DNA of 64,000 bases, taken from Thermoproteota archaeon. Its GTDB lineage: Archaea; Thermoproteota; Thermoprotei_A; EX4484-217-1. Under the pieces are notes generated by a model. The model made no database searches and was not told the origin of the DNA. It worked only from the letters and a program-made list of their open reading frames with translations. Within the stretch, counting starts at the first letter, position 1. Each line of letters starts with the position of its first letter. Where the stretch lies: the NCBI GenBank assembly GCA_029258915.1, contig JAPDJU010000004.1, positions 62,001 through 126,000 on the forward strand, written 5' to 3'. Made by a program: the position numbers and the translations under genes. Below are positions 1 through 8,765 of the stretch, piece after piece.

Positions 1-550
1 TTTAGACATGGGATCAGGTACGGGCATTGTAGGAATATATGCTGCTTTAAATGGAGCTTCATATGTGCTATCTATCGATATAAATCCTATAGCTTCTCTT
101 CTAACATATTGTAATGCGCATATAAACGGGGTCTCTGAAATAGTAGACTCCATAAATGCTTCATTATTCATGGCATTGAGAAGGAAGAGAACATTTGATA
201 TTATAGCATTTAATCCCCCATACTTGCCTGTTGAAGAAGAAGGATTACTTGAAAGAGCATGGTCCGGCGGCGTTTCCGGGAGAAAAGTAATAGACGAATT
301 CTTGAGAGACATCGATGAATACTTAGTAGAAAATGGCGAAATATTTATGGTACAATCTTCTCTTTCCAACCCCATGCATACTTTAACATATTTAGAAAAG
401 AAAGGGTTTAAAGCTGAAATAGTAAAGAGTAAAAGGTTTTTCTTCGAAGAAATACTTGCTATTAGAGCATATAGGAGAGTTAAGCGTGCCTCACATCAAA
501 GTAGTTTTAGTAGAACCCGAAGGAGAAATCAACGTTGGCTTAGTAGCTAG
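1..550 (+). CDS. PrmC/HemK-like N5-glutamine methyltransferase, 5' truncated
   Basis: Class I SAM-dependent methyltransferase cut by the window edge; the frame is open upstream of the first ATG (position 8) and already reads Leu-Asp before it. The first visible residues, DMGSGTGIVG, are the SAM-binding motif I, and NPPYLP is the N/DPPY motif typical of enzymes that methylate an amide nitrogen, here probably the glutamine of the GGQ loop of release factor aRF1 (family knowledge). The C-terminus EEILAIRAYR is the usual family end; a further basic tail of about 22 residues overlaps the next gene by 65 bases, so the genes look translationally coupled. Confidence 0.75.
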   Translation, partial: LDMGSGTGIVGIYAALNGASYVLSIDINPIASLLTYCNAHINGVSEIVDSINASLFMALRRKRTFDIIAFNPPYLPVEEEGLLERAWSGGVSGRKVIDEFLRDIDEYLVENGEIFMVQSSLSNPMHTLTYLEKKGFKAEIVKSKRFFFEEILAIRAYRRVKRASHQSSFSRTRRRNQRWLSS

Positions 551-1193
551 GACTATGAAAAACTTTGGCTTTAAAGATTTAGTAATAGTTAATCCTAAAT
601 TTCCTTTAGAAAAAGCGAAAAAGTATGCCAGCCATGGAGTAGATGTTTTAGAGAATGCGAAAATAGTTACAATATTAGATGAAGCTTTGAAGAACTCCTC
701 ACTTGTAGTTGTTACTTCATGTAAAGTTAGTTCGGGAGATGATATTTTAAGAACAGCCTTGACCCTTAAAGAATTTGTTAAGAAAATAGCTGACTATGAA
801 GGAGTAATAACCTTGGTTTTTGGCAGAGAAAGTATAGGGCTTAAAAGAGAGGAAATAGAAAAAGGAGATATTTTATTAACGATACCCGCTTCAAAAGACT
901 ATCCTTCCTTGAACCTGTCACATGCTGTCGCTATAACACTTTATGAAATATTTTTAAAGCTAAGTGAAGGACATGTACCTAAGCTTAAACTACCGAGACC
1001 AGGCGAAGTCAAGATTCTCTATAAAAATATGAGAGAAGCTGTGAAATCACTAAGCATTCCTGAACATAAAAAGAAGAAAATTCTCATAACGTTCAAGAAA
1101 GTACTTGGCAGAGCAATGCTTACAACACATGAAACACATGTCTTAACAGGGTTTTTCAGAAAGATATGCTCAAGGAAGGTTGAAAAACAGTGA
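486..1193 (+). CDS. trmJ: TrmJ-like tRNA 2'-O-methyltransferase (SPOUT family)
   Basis: SPOUT-class RNA ribose methyltransferase; archaeal TrmJ makes 2'-O-methyl C32 in tRNA. The N-terminal motif VVLVEPEGEINVGLVART is the SpoU signature with the catalytic Asn/Arg, and the knot motifs are seen as LVFGRESIGL and SLNLSHAVAI. I chose GTG at 486, giving MPHIKVVLVEP, because GGAG lies about 9 bases upstream; a TTG at 456 would add ten residues. It overlaps the methyltransferase upstream, and its stop overlaps the next GTG start, so all three RNA/protein modification genes probably share one transcript. The exact target nucleotide is inferred from the family only. Confidence 0.8.
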   Translation: MPHIKVVLVEPEGEINVGLVARTMKNFGFKDLVIVNPKFPLEKAKKYASHGVDVLENAKIVTILDEALKNSSLVVVTSCKVSSGDDILRTALTLKEFVKKIADYEGVITLVFGRESIGLKREEIEKGDILLTIPASKDYPSLNLSHAVAITLYEIFLKLSEGHVPKLKLPRPGEVKILYKNMREAVKSLSIPEHKKKKILITFKKVLGRAMLTTHETHVLTGFFRKICSRKVEKQ

Positions 1194-2260
1194 AGCTTCT
1201 AATAACGACAAACCCTGGTATGGAAGATTTGTTAATTAAGGAACTAGTTTCGCTTTTAAATTTAAGAACAGATAGATTATGTGCTCATGTTTTAAACAGA
1301 GGTAGGATTCTCATCAACCTGTTAGTGAATATGAGTATTAATGATATATTCCTACTAGCGGCACGTTCAAATCTCGCCCATAAAATATCCATGGTTTTAG
1401 CTGAAGGAAATGTAAGTAAGGATATGAGAAGCCTGGATATCGCTTATGAATTAACTCTTAAATCCTGCGCAGAGAACTATCTTAACCAACATTTAACTTT
1501 TGCTGTAAGAGCTGAAAGAATAGGTGAACATGAGTACACATCTATAGATTTAGCAAAATATGTTGGACAAGCAATAGTTGACGCTGTAATGGAAAAATAC
1601 GGTATTAGACCGCCTGTAAACTTGGACCATCCAACAGTAATATTTGATGCTCTTGTTGTAGGCAGCAAATTCTTTTTAGCTTTAAGAATAAGTGGTGAAG
1701 AATCGCTTCATAAAAGAGGTTATAGAATATATGATCACCCAGCAGCTCTAAAACCTACGATAGCTTACGGTATGCTTCAAATAGCAGACCTAAAGGATGG
1801 CGAAGTTCTTCTTGATCCTATGTGTGGCGGTGGAACTGTAGTTATCGAGGCAGCTAGAAACTTTAAGCTAAAAAACATATACTGCATGGACATATCACCT
1901 AAACACTTAAAAGGAGCTATGAAGAACGCTATAGCTTCTAGTACATATGACAGCATAGTTTTCATACTAGGTGATGCTAGAAAAGCTAACGAATATGTTA
2001 AAGACCGCGTTGACGCTATAGTAACTAATCCACCATATGGAATAAGAATGCTAAGACGAAAATATTTAAGAAAACTATATTCTGATTTTCTTAAATCAGC
2101 AAAAAACATTCTAAGCAACAAAGGTAGAATAGTAATTATAACAGCAGAACGCTCATTATTCAAAGAGGAAGCATTAAAAGCAGGCTACAACATACTTTCC
2201 ATAAGGAAAGTACTACATGGAAATTTAGAAGTAGAAATAATAAAGATAGAGCCAACATGA
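1190..2260 (+). CDS. THUMP-domain tRNA guanine-N2 methyltransferase (Trm14/TrmG10 type)
   Basis: Makes N2-methylguanosine in tRNA (position 6 for Trm14, 10 for the Trm11 type; which one is not decided here). The first 170 or so residues match a ferredoxin-like/THUMP region, and from about residue 195 the Rossmann methyltransferase domain shows motif I LLDPMCGGGT and the catalytic IVTNPPYGIR, hallmarks of N2-guanine methylases. HKRGYRIYDHPAALKP before motif I is the conserved family linker. The GTG start overlaps the TrmJ stop (GTGA). The length of 356 aa is usual for the family. Confidence 0.82.
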   Translation: MKLLITTNPGMEDLLIKELVSLLNLRTDRLCAHVLNRGRILINLLVNMSINDIFLLAARSNLAHKISMVLAEGNVSKDMRSLDIAYELTLKSCAENYLNQHLTFAVRAERIGEHEYTSIDLAKYVGQAIVDAVMEKYGIRPPVNLDHPTVIFDALVVGSKFFLALRISGEESLHKRGYRIYDHPAALKPTIAYGMLQIADLKDGEVLLDPMCGGGTVVIEAARNFKLKNIYCMDISPKHLKGAMKNAIASSTYDSIVFILGDARKANEYVKDRVDAIVTNPPYGIRMLRRKYLRKLYSDFLKSAKNILSNKGRIVIITAERSLFKEEALKAGYNILSIRKVLHGNLEVEIIKIEPT

Positions 2261-2326
2261 ATAGGAAAAGTTAAAAACATCTAAAAACATGTGTAAAAAA
2301 AGAAAGTAAAAGCAGGGGAAGAGAAA

Positions 2327-2836
2327 ATGCCATTAAGACCAGCAAGATGTTACACTCACTTTTCAGGACCACCTTATACTAGGAGAGAGTATATTCCTGG
2401 AGTTCCACCACCTAAAATAAGTAAATTCGAAATGGGGAATCCTAAAGGAGACTATGACTTAGTAGTTGAATTAGTAGCCAAAGAAGCAGGGCAGATTAGG
2501 CATAATGCTCTTGAAGCAGCTAGAATAATGACACATAAATATTTAAGCATTACAGTAGGTGAAGAAAACTACTTTTTCAAAGTAAGAATATATCCGCATC
2601 ATGTCTTAAGAGAGAATAAAATGATGGCTTTTGCGGGTGCTGATAGATTACAGGACGGTATGAGACAGGCCTTCGGCAAACCAATAGGTACAGCTGCTAG
2701 GGTGTATCCTAAACAGGCAGTATTAGAGATTAGAATAAAGAAAGAGCATTTAAATAAAGCTATGGAGGCACTAAGAAGAGGCGCATCAAAACTCCCAGTA
2801 AAAACGTTCATTAAGGTTAGGAAGATCGGTGAATAA
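2327..2836 (+). CDS. rpl10e: Large ribosomal subunit protein uL16 (L10e)
   Basis: Archaeal/eukaryal L10e (uL16), which binds near the peptidyl-transferase centre and helps place tRNA. The start [20 protein letters not shown] and the internal stretch [21 protein letters not shown] are near-diagnostic. The length of 169 aa is standard. ATG at 2327 is preceded by a purine-rich stretch with GGGGAAGAG, a workable Shine-Dalgarno. The stop overlaps the ATG of the Dph2 gene (TAATG), indicating coupled translation of two translation-related genes. Confidence 0.95.
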   Translation: MPLRPARCYTHFSGPPYTRREYIPGVPPPKISKFEMGNPKGDYDLVVELVAKEAGQIRHNALEAARIMTHKYLSITVGEENYFFKVRIYPHHVLRENKMMAFAGADRLQDGMRQAFGKPIGTAARVYPKQAVLEIRIKKEHLNKAMEALRRGASKLPVKTFIKVRKIGE

Positions 2837-3849
2837 TGAGTAAAGAGGAATACTACGATTTCAACTTAGAACTCATAGTTAAGGAAATTCTTAGAAGGAA
2901 AGCTAAAAAAGTATTAGTTCAAGTACCTGATGGGTTAAAACATCTTTTCCTTCCTCACCTTGAAGAATTAAAAAGTAGACTAAGTAATGTTGACTTTATA
3001 GTATCAGGAGACCCTGCATATGGTGGTTGTTTTTTAGCTGAAGCAGAAGCCAAAATGCTTAGAGCTGATCTCATTGTACATATAGGGCATACAGAGTATT
3101 ATAGGTCCGAAGTTCCTTCAATATATATTGAGGCATTCAGTAAAACAATAGCATCTGAGGGACTTATTGAGGAACTTACAAGCTATCTCAAAGATATCCA
3201 CGCTAAAAAGGTAGGCTTATGTGCTGTTCTACAACACTTAAACATGATACATAAAGTGAAAACAATTCTTGAAGAAAATGGAATAAAAGTGTTCATAGGT
3301 AAGCATGGACCCTACACTAGGTACAATGGGCAAATAGTAGGGTGCGACTATGTAAGTGCTTTATCAATAAATGATGATGTTGAAGCTCATGTAATAATAT
3401 CTGGAGGCCTATTTCACCCTTTAGGATTAGGTTTAGCTACTTTAAGACCTATAGTAAAAATAGATCCCTACGAGAACAAAATAACCGATATGTCAAGCTA
3501 TATTCAGAAAATTCTTAAGAAAAGATACTGGGAAATAATGAGGTCTCTTGATGCAGAAAAATTTGGTATAATAGTTGGATTCAGGAAGGGGCAGTTTAGA
3601 CCAAAAATAATTAGCAATATTGAGGAAATTATCAGAGAAAAGAAGAAAACTAGTGTGAGAATAGTTATGGATATTGTCACTGAAGAGCGCTTAGCAAATC
3701 TTGGAAACTTCTTCGACGCCTACATTATAACTTCATGTCCAAGAATACCGATAGACAATATTGTAAAGTTCAAAAAACCCGTGCTAACACCTGGTGAAGC
3801 ACATATGGTTTTAACGGGAAAACTAGAGAAATATAGGTTTCCATGGTGA
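2836..3849 (+). CDS. dph2: Diphthamide synthesis radical enzyme Dph2
   Basis: Homodimeric 4Fe-4S enzyme that transfers a 3-amino-3-carboxypropyl group from SAM to a histidine of aEF2, the first step of diphthamide formation. Three conserved cysteines are visible: C65 in GDPAYGGCF, C170 in IVGCDY and one in the C-terminal SCPRIPID motif near residue 302, matching the cluster ligands of the archaeal enzyme. 337 aa is normal. It overlaps L10e by one base at its start and the METTL5-like gene by seven at its end. Confidence 0.93.
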   Translation: MSKEEYYDFNLELIVKEILRRKAKKVLVQVPDGLKHLFLPHLEELKSRLSNVDFIVSGDPAYGGCFLAEAEAKMLRADLIVHIGHTEYYRSEVPSIYIEAFSKTIASEGLIEELTSYLKDIHAKKVGLCAVLQHLNMIHKVKTILEENGIKVFIGKHGPYTRYNGQIVGCDYVSALSINDDVEAHVIISGGLFHPLGLGLATLRPIVKIDPYENKITDMSSYIQKILKKRYWEIMRSLDAEKFGIIVGFRKGQFRPKIISNIEEIIREKKKTSVRIVMDIVTEERLANLGNFFDAYIITSCPRIPIDNIVKFKKPVLTPGEAHMVLTGKLEKYRFPW

Positions 3850-4487
3850 AAGCAATTAGAATAAGAAAGATTGATATTGAAAAAATAGTTGAAAAAATAC
3901 CTAGGCACCCAAAACCCAACATAAAATTAGAACAATATGTAACCCCAAGCAGTATAGTAGCTGAAATACTATGGGAAGCTCTGCTCACAGGAAACATTGT
4001 AGGAAGAAAAATACTTGACCTAGGTTGCGGAACAGGTAGATTTGCTTTAATTGCAGCTTTTTTAGGAGCAAAACACGTTACATGCTTAGATGTAGACGTT
4101 TTATCTTTAAATATAGCAAAAACATACGCTAGAAGGCTAAGGGTTGATAATAGGGTAGATTTTGTTCAAGTATGGATTCCTCAAGTACATGTTATGAAAG
4201 TAGATACTATTATCCAGAATCCCCCCTTCGGTGTTTGGAGAAGACACGCGGACCTAATATTTTTAAGCAAGGCTTTTAACTTAAAACCCAAAACCATATA
4301 TTCAATACATAAGGCTAATCCTGAAAGTAGAAAAATAATATTTAATGAAGCCCGGAAAAACGGCTACACCGTAAAAACACTGTCAAGGAAACGTTTTATA
4401 ATACCTCCTTTCATGAAGCATCATTATAAGAAAAAACACTATGTACTTATTGAAATTTTTAAGTTTGAGCGAGAAACAGAAATATAG
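3843..4487 (+). CDS. METTL5-like rRNA adenine-N6 methyltransferase
   Basis: SAM-dependent methyltransferase with motif I LDLGCGTGRFALIA and catalytic QNPPFGVWRRHAD. The NPPF tetrad plus the following hydrophobic/basic residues is the METTL5 signature; the human homologue makes m6A on helix 44 of 18S rRNA. LEQYVTPSSIVAEILWEA before the Rossmann core is also typical. 214 aa fits the family. Archaeal members are widespread, but the substrate here is inferred. It overlaps dph2 by seven bases. Confidence 0.85.
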   Translation: MVKAIRIRKIDIEKIVEKIPRHPKPNIKLEQYVTPSSIVAEILWEALLTGNIVGRKILDLGCGTGRFALIAAFLGAKHVTCLDVDVLSLNIAKTYARRLRVDNRVDFVQVWIPQVHVMKVDTIIQNPPFGVWRRHADLIFLSKAFNLKPKTIYSIHKANPESRKIIFNEARKNGYTVKTLSRKRFIIPPFMKHHYKKKHYVLIEIFKFERETEI

Positions 4488-4556
4488 TGGAAACAAGCAT
4501 CATGTGAAACTAAGGAGCAGATACTGAGAGACCTAGTGAAACCAGGGTGAATAATA

Positions 4557-5144
4557 ATGGTCCTTCAGGCAAAGTTTTATTCAGGTAAAATAGTGTTCCC
4601 CGGAGAGAAGTTATGTGTTCTCGAAGAGTTTATGCCTGGAGATGGAACATTTGAAATAAACGGTAATGTATATTCTAAATTTGTGGGAAGAGTTCTTTAT
4701 GATTTTGTTTCCAGAAAAGTAACTGTTGTTCCATTAAAAAAAGTAGCTAATATACCTAAGCAGGGTATGGTTATTTATGCTGTTATTTCTACAACAAAAG
4801 ATGATGTAGCCTTTACCAAGATTTTTGGGGCAGAAAAAGGAGTTTCATTTTCAGGAACCTTTACCGGAATACTTCATGTTTCACAAATAAGCAGTAACTA
4901 CATTAAAGTAGTAACGGATGCCGTAAAGGTAGGGGACATTGTCAAGGCAAAAGTTCTAACATCATGGAATCCTTTTCAGCTAACAACTAAAGGTACAAAA
5001 TTAGGTGTAATATATGCTTTATGCTCAAAGTGTGGAACACCTTTAATAAAGAAAAGAACAAAGCTACAGTGTCCTAAGTGTGGAAATGTAGAGTCAAGAA
5101 AAATTTCAAGCGACTACATGCTTAGCGGTGGGAAAAGATCTTGA
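4557..5144 (+). CDS. csl4: Exosome RNA-binding subunit Csl4
   Basis: Cap protein of the archaeal RNA exosome, which feeds RNA into the Rrp41-Rrp42 phosphorolytic barrel. The N-terminal beta domain (FPGEKLCVLEEFMPGDGTF) is followed by an S1 fold around residues 65-145 and a C-terminal zinc ribbon with CSKCG and CPKCG near residues 160-178. 195 aa is standard. It is coupled (4-base overlap) to the next gene. The placement Csl4 - DUF2067-like - Rpo11 recalls the order seen in other crenarchaea. Confidence 0.93.
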   Translation: MVLQAKFYSGKIVFPGEKLCVLEEFMPGDGTFEINGNVYSKFVGRVLYDFVSRKVTVVPLKKVANIPKQGMVIYAVISTTKDDVAFTKIFGAEKGVSFSGTFTGILHVSQISSNYIKVVTDAVKVGDIVKAKVLTSWNPFQLTTKGTKLGVIYALCSKCGTPLIKKRTKLQCPKCGNVESRKISSDYMLSGGKRS

Positions 5145-5773
5145 AGAAGAGAGAATTAAGAATAACAATAGAGAACGACGAAATAAGAGAAGAATTCATT
5201 AACAAATTACTTGAAGAACTAAAAATAGATCATGCTAAGATAGATATTAAAGGAAAGTCTATAACCATAACACTTTATGGTACAAAGGATATAGTTAACT
5301 ACAATTGGAATATAATTAAGAGGCTGAGAAAGGAAATAAAATACATACATGCGTTAAAAACCCCATCAACAACTAAAAAATATCCTCACAGGCTTTTACA
5401 AAAAATAGCCAAAATAACGTTTCCATTGGATGTATTAGAAATAATATTAAAGGCCAAAGGCTACCATGCCAGAATAGTGAACAAAGAGTTTTTAGAAACG
5501 AACGCTACAATAGATGAAATAACCGAACTAATTAAGGAAATTGGGGAGAAAATACGAGAATCAAAAACAGTAACTAAAAGTTCCTCAGCTAAGAAGTTCT
5601 TAATAGTGACCTCAATAATTCTCCAAGTTAGTATAAATGAAGTAAGAGATCTGGGTCTGAGGCTTAATATATTTGAAGAAGACGAGTTAGGTTTTGTAAA
5701 ATTAACTAGGGAATGGAGAGAAGCATTACAGGAGCTACAAGGTATTAGCAAAGAAAAAGAAATAAAAAGGTAA
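5141..5773 (+). CDS. DUF2067-like conserved archaeal protein
   Basis: Basic, alpha/beta protein of 210 aa. It begins KKRELRITIENDE, with alternating strands and charged helices, and has a central helical part (FPLDVLEIILKAKGYHARI) followed by a helix-turn-helix-like region. It resembles the archaeal DUF2067 family usually found beside Csl4 and Rpo11, but I place it mainly by context and general sequence feel. No catalytic motif is visible. The TTG start overlaps the Csl4 stop by four bases, so a role in RNA processing or transcription is a guess from the neighbourhood. Confidence 0.6.
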   Translation: MKKRELRITIENDEIREEFINKLLEELKIDHAKIDIKGKSITITLYGTKDIVNYNWNIIKRLRKEIKYIHALKTPSTTKKYPHRLLQKIAKITFPLDVLEIILKAKGYHARIVNKEFLETNATIDEITELIKEIGEKIRESKTVTKSSSAKKFLIVTSIILQVSINEVRDLGLRLNIFEEDELGFVKLTREWREALQELQGISKEKEIKR

Positions 5774-5806
5774 TAGTTAATCTCTAAGTACGTAATACGG
5801 GTGTAA

Positions 5807-6100
5807 TTGTTGAAGCTGAAAATACTAAAATTAACAAATAAACGCTTAGAATTGGAGGTTGAAGGCGAGGATCATTCCTTGTTAAATTTACTTACGAAAA
5901 CAATGCTAAAAATGGAGCATGTAAAATATGCAGCGTATAGAATAGACCATCCATTAACGGGTAAACCGGTAGTTATTATTGAAACAGATGGGAAAACTAA
6001 ACCTATAGAGGCACTTAAAGACGCTTTAAGAGAAATAAAAGAGTTAAGTAAAGAATTTATGGAGAAATTCGAAAGTGTTTTAGGATCGACTAGCGGATAG
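5807..6100 (+). CDS. rpo11: RNA polymerase subunit Rpo11 (RpoL)
   Basis: Small alpha-C-terminal-like subunit that pairs with Rpo3 to form the assembly platform of archaeal RNA polymerase. The motif EGEDHSLLNLLTKTML, then YRIDHPLTGKPVVIIETDG, is the conserved Rpo11 core. 97 aa is usual. Two consecutive TTG codons (5807, 5810) are both possible starts. It is followed after only seven bases by the next gene. Confidence 0.95.
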   Translation: MLKLKILKLTNKRLELEVEGEDHSLLNLLTKTMLKMEHVKYAAYRIDHPLTGKPVVIIETDGKTKPIEALKDALREIKELSKEFMEKFESVLGSTSG

Positions 6101-6107
6101 GTTTACA

Positions 6108-6536
6108 ATGGTTTTAAAAAAAGAAACTAGAATAGGACTCGTAATAGTTCAAGCATTAGATGAAAAAAATGTAGCACTAACGCTTATTCTTAGAGGTAAA
6201 ATCATTGAAGGAGTAATAGTAACAAAGTTCAAAAACATCTTTGAGCTGGCTTCCTCGATAATATCGTCTAAATACTATGGGGAATTAAGATACATAATAA
6301 TGATGTTATTAAATATCCATATTAGCGAAGTAGATAGTTTATTTTTAAGAATTCTAAAACCAATAATAGTAATTAATAAGGGTTTTAGCTTGGAGAACTA
6401 TCTTGGTCTAAACCCTGATGAATGTCAAAGCTTACTAAATTACTTTATAAAAAATTTAAACCATGACATATTAGACTTTTCCCTTAAACTAATTAACCAA
6501 ATAGTTACCTTACTAAAGACTTCTGGTGTTAAATAA
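6108..6536 (+). CDS. Hypothetical protein, possibly a divergent DUF99-fold relative
   Basis: 142 aa of unknown function between Rpo11 and PCNA. The pattern RIGLVIVQAL..ALTLILRGKIIEGVIVTKF, then a helix, then LRYIIMMLLNIHISEVD and LRILKPIIVINKG, follows the strand-helix order of DUF99 proteins (a true DUF99 gene lies at 34137-34769), but the diagnostic DDG and DGLDATEK residues are missing. So this may be a degenerate paralogue that has lost an active site, or the likeness may be fortuitous. Its stop overlaps the following ATG (TAATG), so it belongs to the same operon. Confidence 0.55.
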   Translation: MVLKKETRIGLVIVQALDEKNVALTLILRGKIIEGVIVTKFKNIFELASSIISSKYYGELRYIIMMLLNIHISEVDSLFLRILKPIIVINKGFSLENYLGLNPDECQSLLNYFIKNLNHDILDFSLKLINQIVTLLKTSGVK

Positions 6537-6739
6537 TGTCTCAAGAGGAAATAAAGCTTCGTATAGAAGCTTCATTGAAGCTTTTAGAGAAAATAGAAAA
6601 AGACCTCGTAGAAGCTTATGAAAGAACACCAGCGTATTTTACAGTAAAACCGTATGTTCAGAGAGCATTACGGAACTTAAAAAATTTGAAGAAAATAGTT
6701 GAAGAACTCGATAGCTTTATTAGTTCACATGAGTTTTAA
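6536..6739 (+). CDS. Small helical protein, unknown function
   Basis: 67 aa, almost entirely charged alpha-helix: two helices of roughly 25 residues (EEIKLRIEASLKLLEKIEKD and YVQRALRNLKNLKKIVEELD) separated by a Pro-containing turn, suggesting a helical hairpin or coiled-coil dimer. No known family is recognised. It is cotranslated with the gene before it (one-base overlap) and lies 24 bases before the PCNA start, so an accessory role with the replication clamp or polymerase is possible but not shown. Confidence 0.6.
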   Translation: MSQEEIKLRIEASLKLLEKIEKDLVEAYERTPAYFTVKPYVQRALRNLKNLKKIVEELDSFISSHEF

Positions 6740-6763
6740 GATTAATAATGGAGGGTTAATTCT

Positions 6764-7504
6764 GTGAGTAGAATAGTGTTTTCAGATGCTAGAGCATGGA
6801 GATACTTAATGACTGCTATAGGGAAAATCATAGAAGAAGGGGTATTAAGATTTACAGAGGAAGGGGTCACCTTAAGAGCTATGGACCCATCACACATAGT
6901 TATGGTTGATTTAAGTATGCCGAGAGCAGTGTTTGAGGAATACGAAATATCGGGCGTAAAGAATGTGGGAATAAACTTTAATGACTTAGTGAAAATACTG
7001 AGAAGAACAACTAAGAACGACAGACTGGGTTTAGAGCTAAGAGAAGAAAAGATAGCTGTAATGTTTTTAGGTTCATCGGAAAGAATGTTTGTACTGCCAA
7101 CACTTAGCATAAGCGAAGAAAAACTCCCAGAACCCCGAATCCCATTTAAAGTTTCAGCTAGAATAACAAGTTCCACATTTAGAGATGTTTTGAAAGACGT
7201 AGACCCTGTTGCAGAGACTTTAAGATTCGTGTGTGAGAAGGAAGTGTTCAAAGTTATAGGTAAAGGAAGCCGAGGTGAAGCAGAAGTAGTCTTAACTGAA
7301 GAAAGTGGTGCACTAATAGACTTAAGTGTTGAAGAAAAAGCTGAAGCATCATACAGTATAGAGTACTTTAAAAATATAGTGCCAGCATCTCAAGCCTCAG
7401 ATACAACAACTATAAAGTTCGCAACAAATATGCCATGTAGGCTGGACTTTGAACTAGCAGGTGAAGGAAGGTTAACATTCTATATTGCTCCAAGAGTTGA
7501 CTAA
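6764..7504 (+). CDS. pcn: DNA polymerase sliding clamp PCNA
   Basis: Ring-forming processivity clamp for replicative polymerases, Fen1 and ligase. LRAMDPSHIVMVDLSMPRAVFEEYE is the conserved N-terminal domain; GINFNDLVKILRR and the C-terminal half with FYIAPRVD complete the 246-aa two-domain monomer. Only one copy is in this window, so whether the ring is homo- or heterotrimeric cannot be told. The GTG start has a strong GGAGGGT Shine-Dalgarno at 6750-6756. The end of the gene lies just before the PriS start. Confidence 0.96.
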   Translation: MSRIVFSDARAWRYLMTAIGKIIEEGVLRFTEEGVTLRAMDPSHIVMVDLSMPRAVFEEYEISGVKNVGINFNDLVKILRRTTKNDRLGLELREEKIAVMFLGSSERMFVLPTLSISEEKLPEPRIPFKVSARITSSTFRDVLKDVDPVAETLRFVCEKEVFKVIGKGSRGEAEVVLTEESGALIDLSVEEKAEASYSIEYFKNIVPASQASDTTTIKFATNMPCRLDFELAGEGRLTFYIAPRVD

Positions 7505-7508
7505 AATA

Positions 7509-8765
7509 ATGGATGATCGGACAGTAAAGATTATTGAGTCCCTCTTCAAAACATACTATGTTAAGCATAAGCATAAAATATATGAACCCCCACAGCTAAA
7601 GAACAGGGAATTTGCCTTCCAAATGTTTAAAAGTCAAGGTATGATCAGGCATTTAGCTTTTGAAACACCTGACGAACTAAGAAAATATATTGTGAACAAT
7701 ATACCCAGGCATTCTTTTTACTCAACAGCAATATATATTCTACCTTCAGCACATGATATGGATGAAAAAGGGTGGATTAATGCTGAAATAGTTTTCGACA
7801 TCGACGCAGACCACTTAGACACGGAATGTCGCAATGAACATGATTTCTGGCAATGTTTAAACTGTGGACATAAAGACAAGGGTAAAGCACCGGAAGTATG
7901 TCCTAAATGCGGTTCTAAAAACATAAAGATTTTCACATGGGTATGTGCTAAATGCCTCGATAGAGCTAAAAATGAAACTCTAAAATTAATAGAAGACTTC
8001 TTAGTACCGGATTTCGGAATAAATCCTAATAACATCATGGTAGCTTTTTCCGGACATAGAGGATTCCACATTCATGTCATGGACGAAGAATACATGAAGC
8101 TGTCATCGGAGGAAAGGAGAGAACTCGTAGACTACATTAAAGCATTAGGACTAAAACTAGAAATACTTGTGCCTAAGCGTAGGAAAGGCAAAGAATTCCC
8201 CGGCTTCGACGTAAACGATCCAGGATGGAGAGGGAAAATAGCTAGGAAACTTTACGATCTCCTTATAGAATTCGAAGAGAGAAAGAGTGAAGTGGAAGGA
8301 GTCGTAGGTAAGAAAAATGCAGAGAAACTTTTAGAAAACTTAGATCGAATAATAGTTGAAATAATGGATAAGCCGCCAAAATGGACAACATTGTACAGAG
8401 TTATAGGTAGGAAGAACCTTATAGAATTGCTTAAAATCTTGGTTAAGGATGAAAAATGTGAAGTTGATGAGAAAGTTACTATAGATACTAAGAGGCTTAT
8501 AAGACTACCTGGAACATTACATGGAAAAACAGGGCTACCAGTGATAATATTAGGTTTAGAAGACCTTGAAGATTTCACGCTAAACATTAGCCTATCACCA
8601 TTTAAAGGCAAAGCCAAAATAATATTACTAGAGGAGATACCTCAAAACTTAACAATATTCGGCGAAAATGTTGGAGGAAAAATGAAGGATAAAAAAGAAG
8701 TTCGTTTACCAACAGCAATTTATCTTTCATGCAAAGGATTAGCTGAGATAGAGGAGATAATATGA
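7509..8765 (+). CDS. priS: DNA primase catalytic (small) subunit PriS
   Basis: Archaeo-eukaryotic primase polymerase that makes RNA/DNA primers together with PriL. The catalytic carboxylates sit in FDIDADHLD (about residues 96-102), a zinc-knuckle region shows CLNCG and CPKCG, and SGHRGFHIHV is the conserved nucleotide-binding motif. I take ATG 7509 (MDDRTVKIIESLF) rather than the TTG at 7485, which would overlap PCNA. The end overlaps the next gene by four bases (ATGA). No PriL gene is adjacent; it must be elsewhere. Confidence 0.95.
   Translation: MDDRTVKIIESLFKTYYVKHKHKIYEPPQLKNREFAFQMFKSQGMIRHLAFETPDELRKYIVNNIPRHSFYSTAIYILPSAHDMDEKGWINAEIVFDIDADHLDTECRNEHDFWQCLNCGHKDKGKAPEVCPKCGSKNIKIFTWVCAKCLDRAKNETLKLIEDFLVPDFGINPNNIMVAFSGHRGFHIHVMDEEYMKLSSEERRELVDYIKALGLKLEILVPKRRKGKEFPGFDVNDPGWRGKIARKLYDLLIEFEERKSEVEGVVGKKNAEKLLENLDRIIVEIMDKPPKWTTLYRVIGRKNLIELLKILVKDEKCEVDEKVTIDTKRLIRLPGTLHGKTGLPVIILGLEDLEDFTLNISLSPFKGKAKIILLEEIPQNLTIFGENVGGKMKDKKEVRLPTAIYLSCKGLAEIEEII

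Noticed and set aside
4488-4556. C/D-box-like guide RNA signals before csl4 (GTGAAAC, CTGA, GTGAAAC, GGTGA)
   Set aside because: Boxes deviate from consensus and the spacing between the last pair is too short for a guide; more likely a leader with promoter.
8252-8617. Long antisense frames over priS and similar ones over many genes
   Set aside because: Shadow frames from biased codon use; low-complexity Ser/Ile-rich proteins without motifs.
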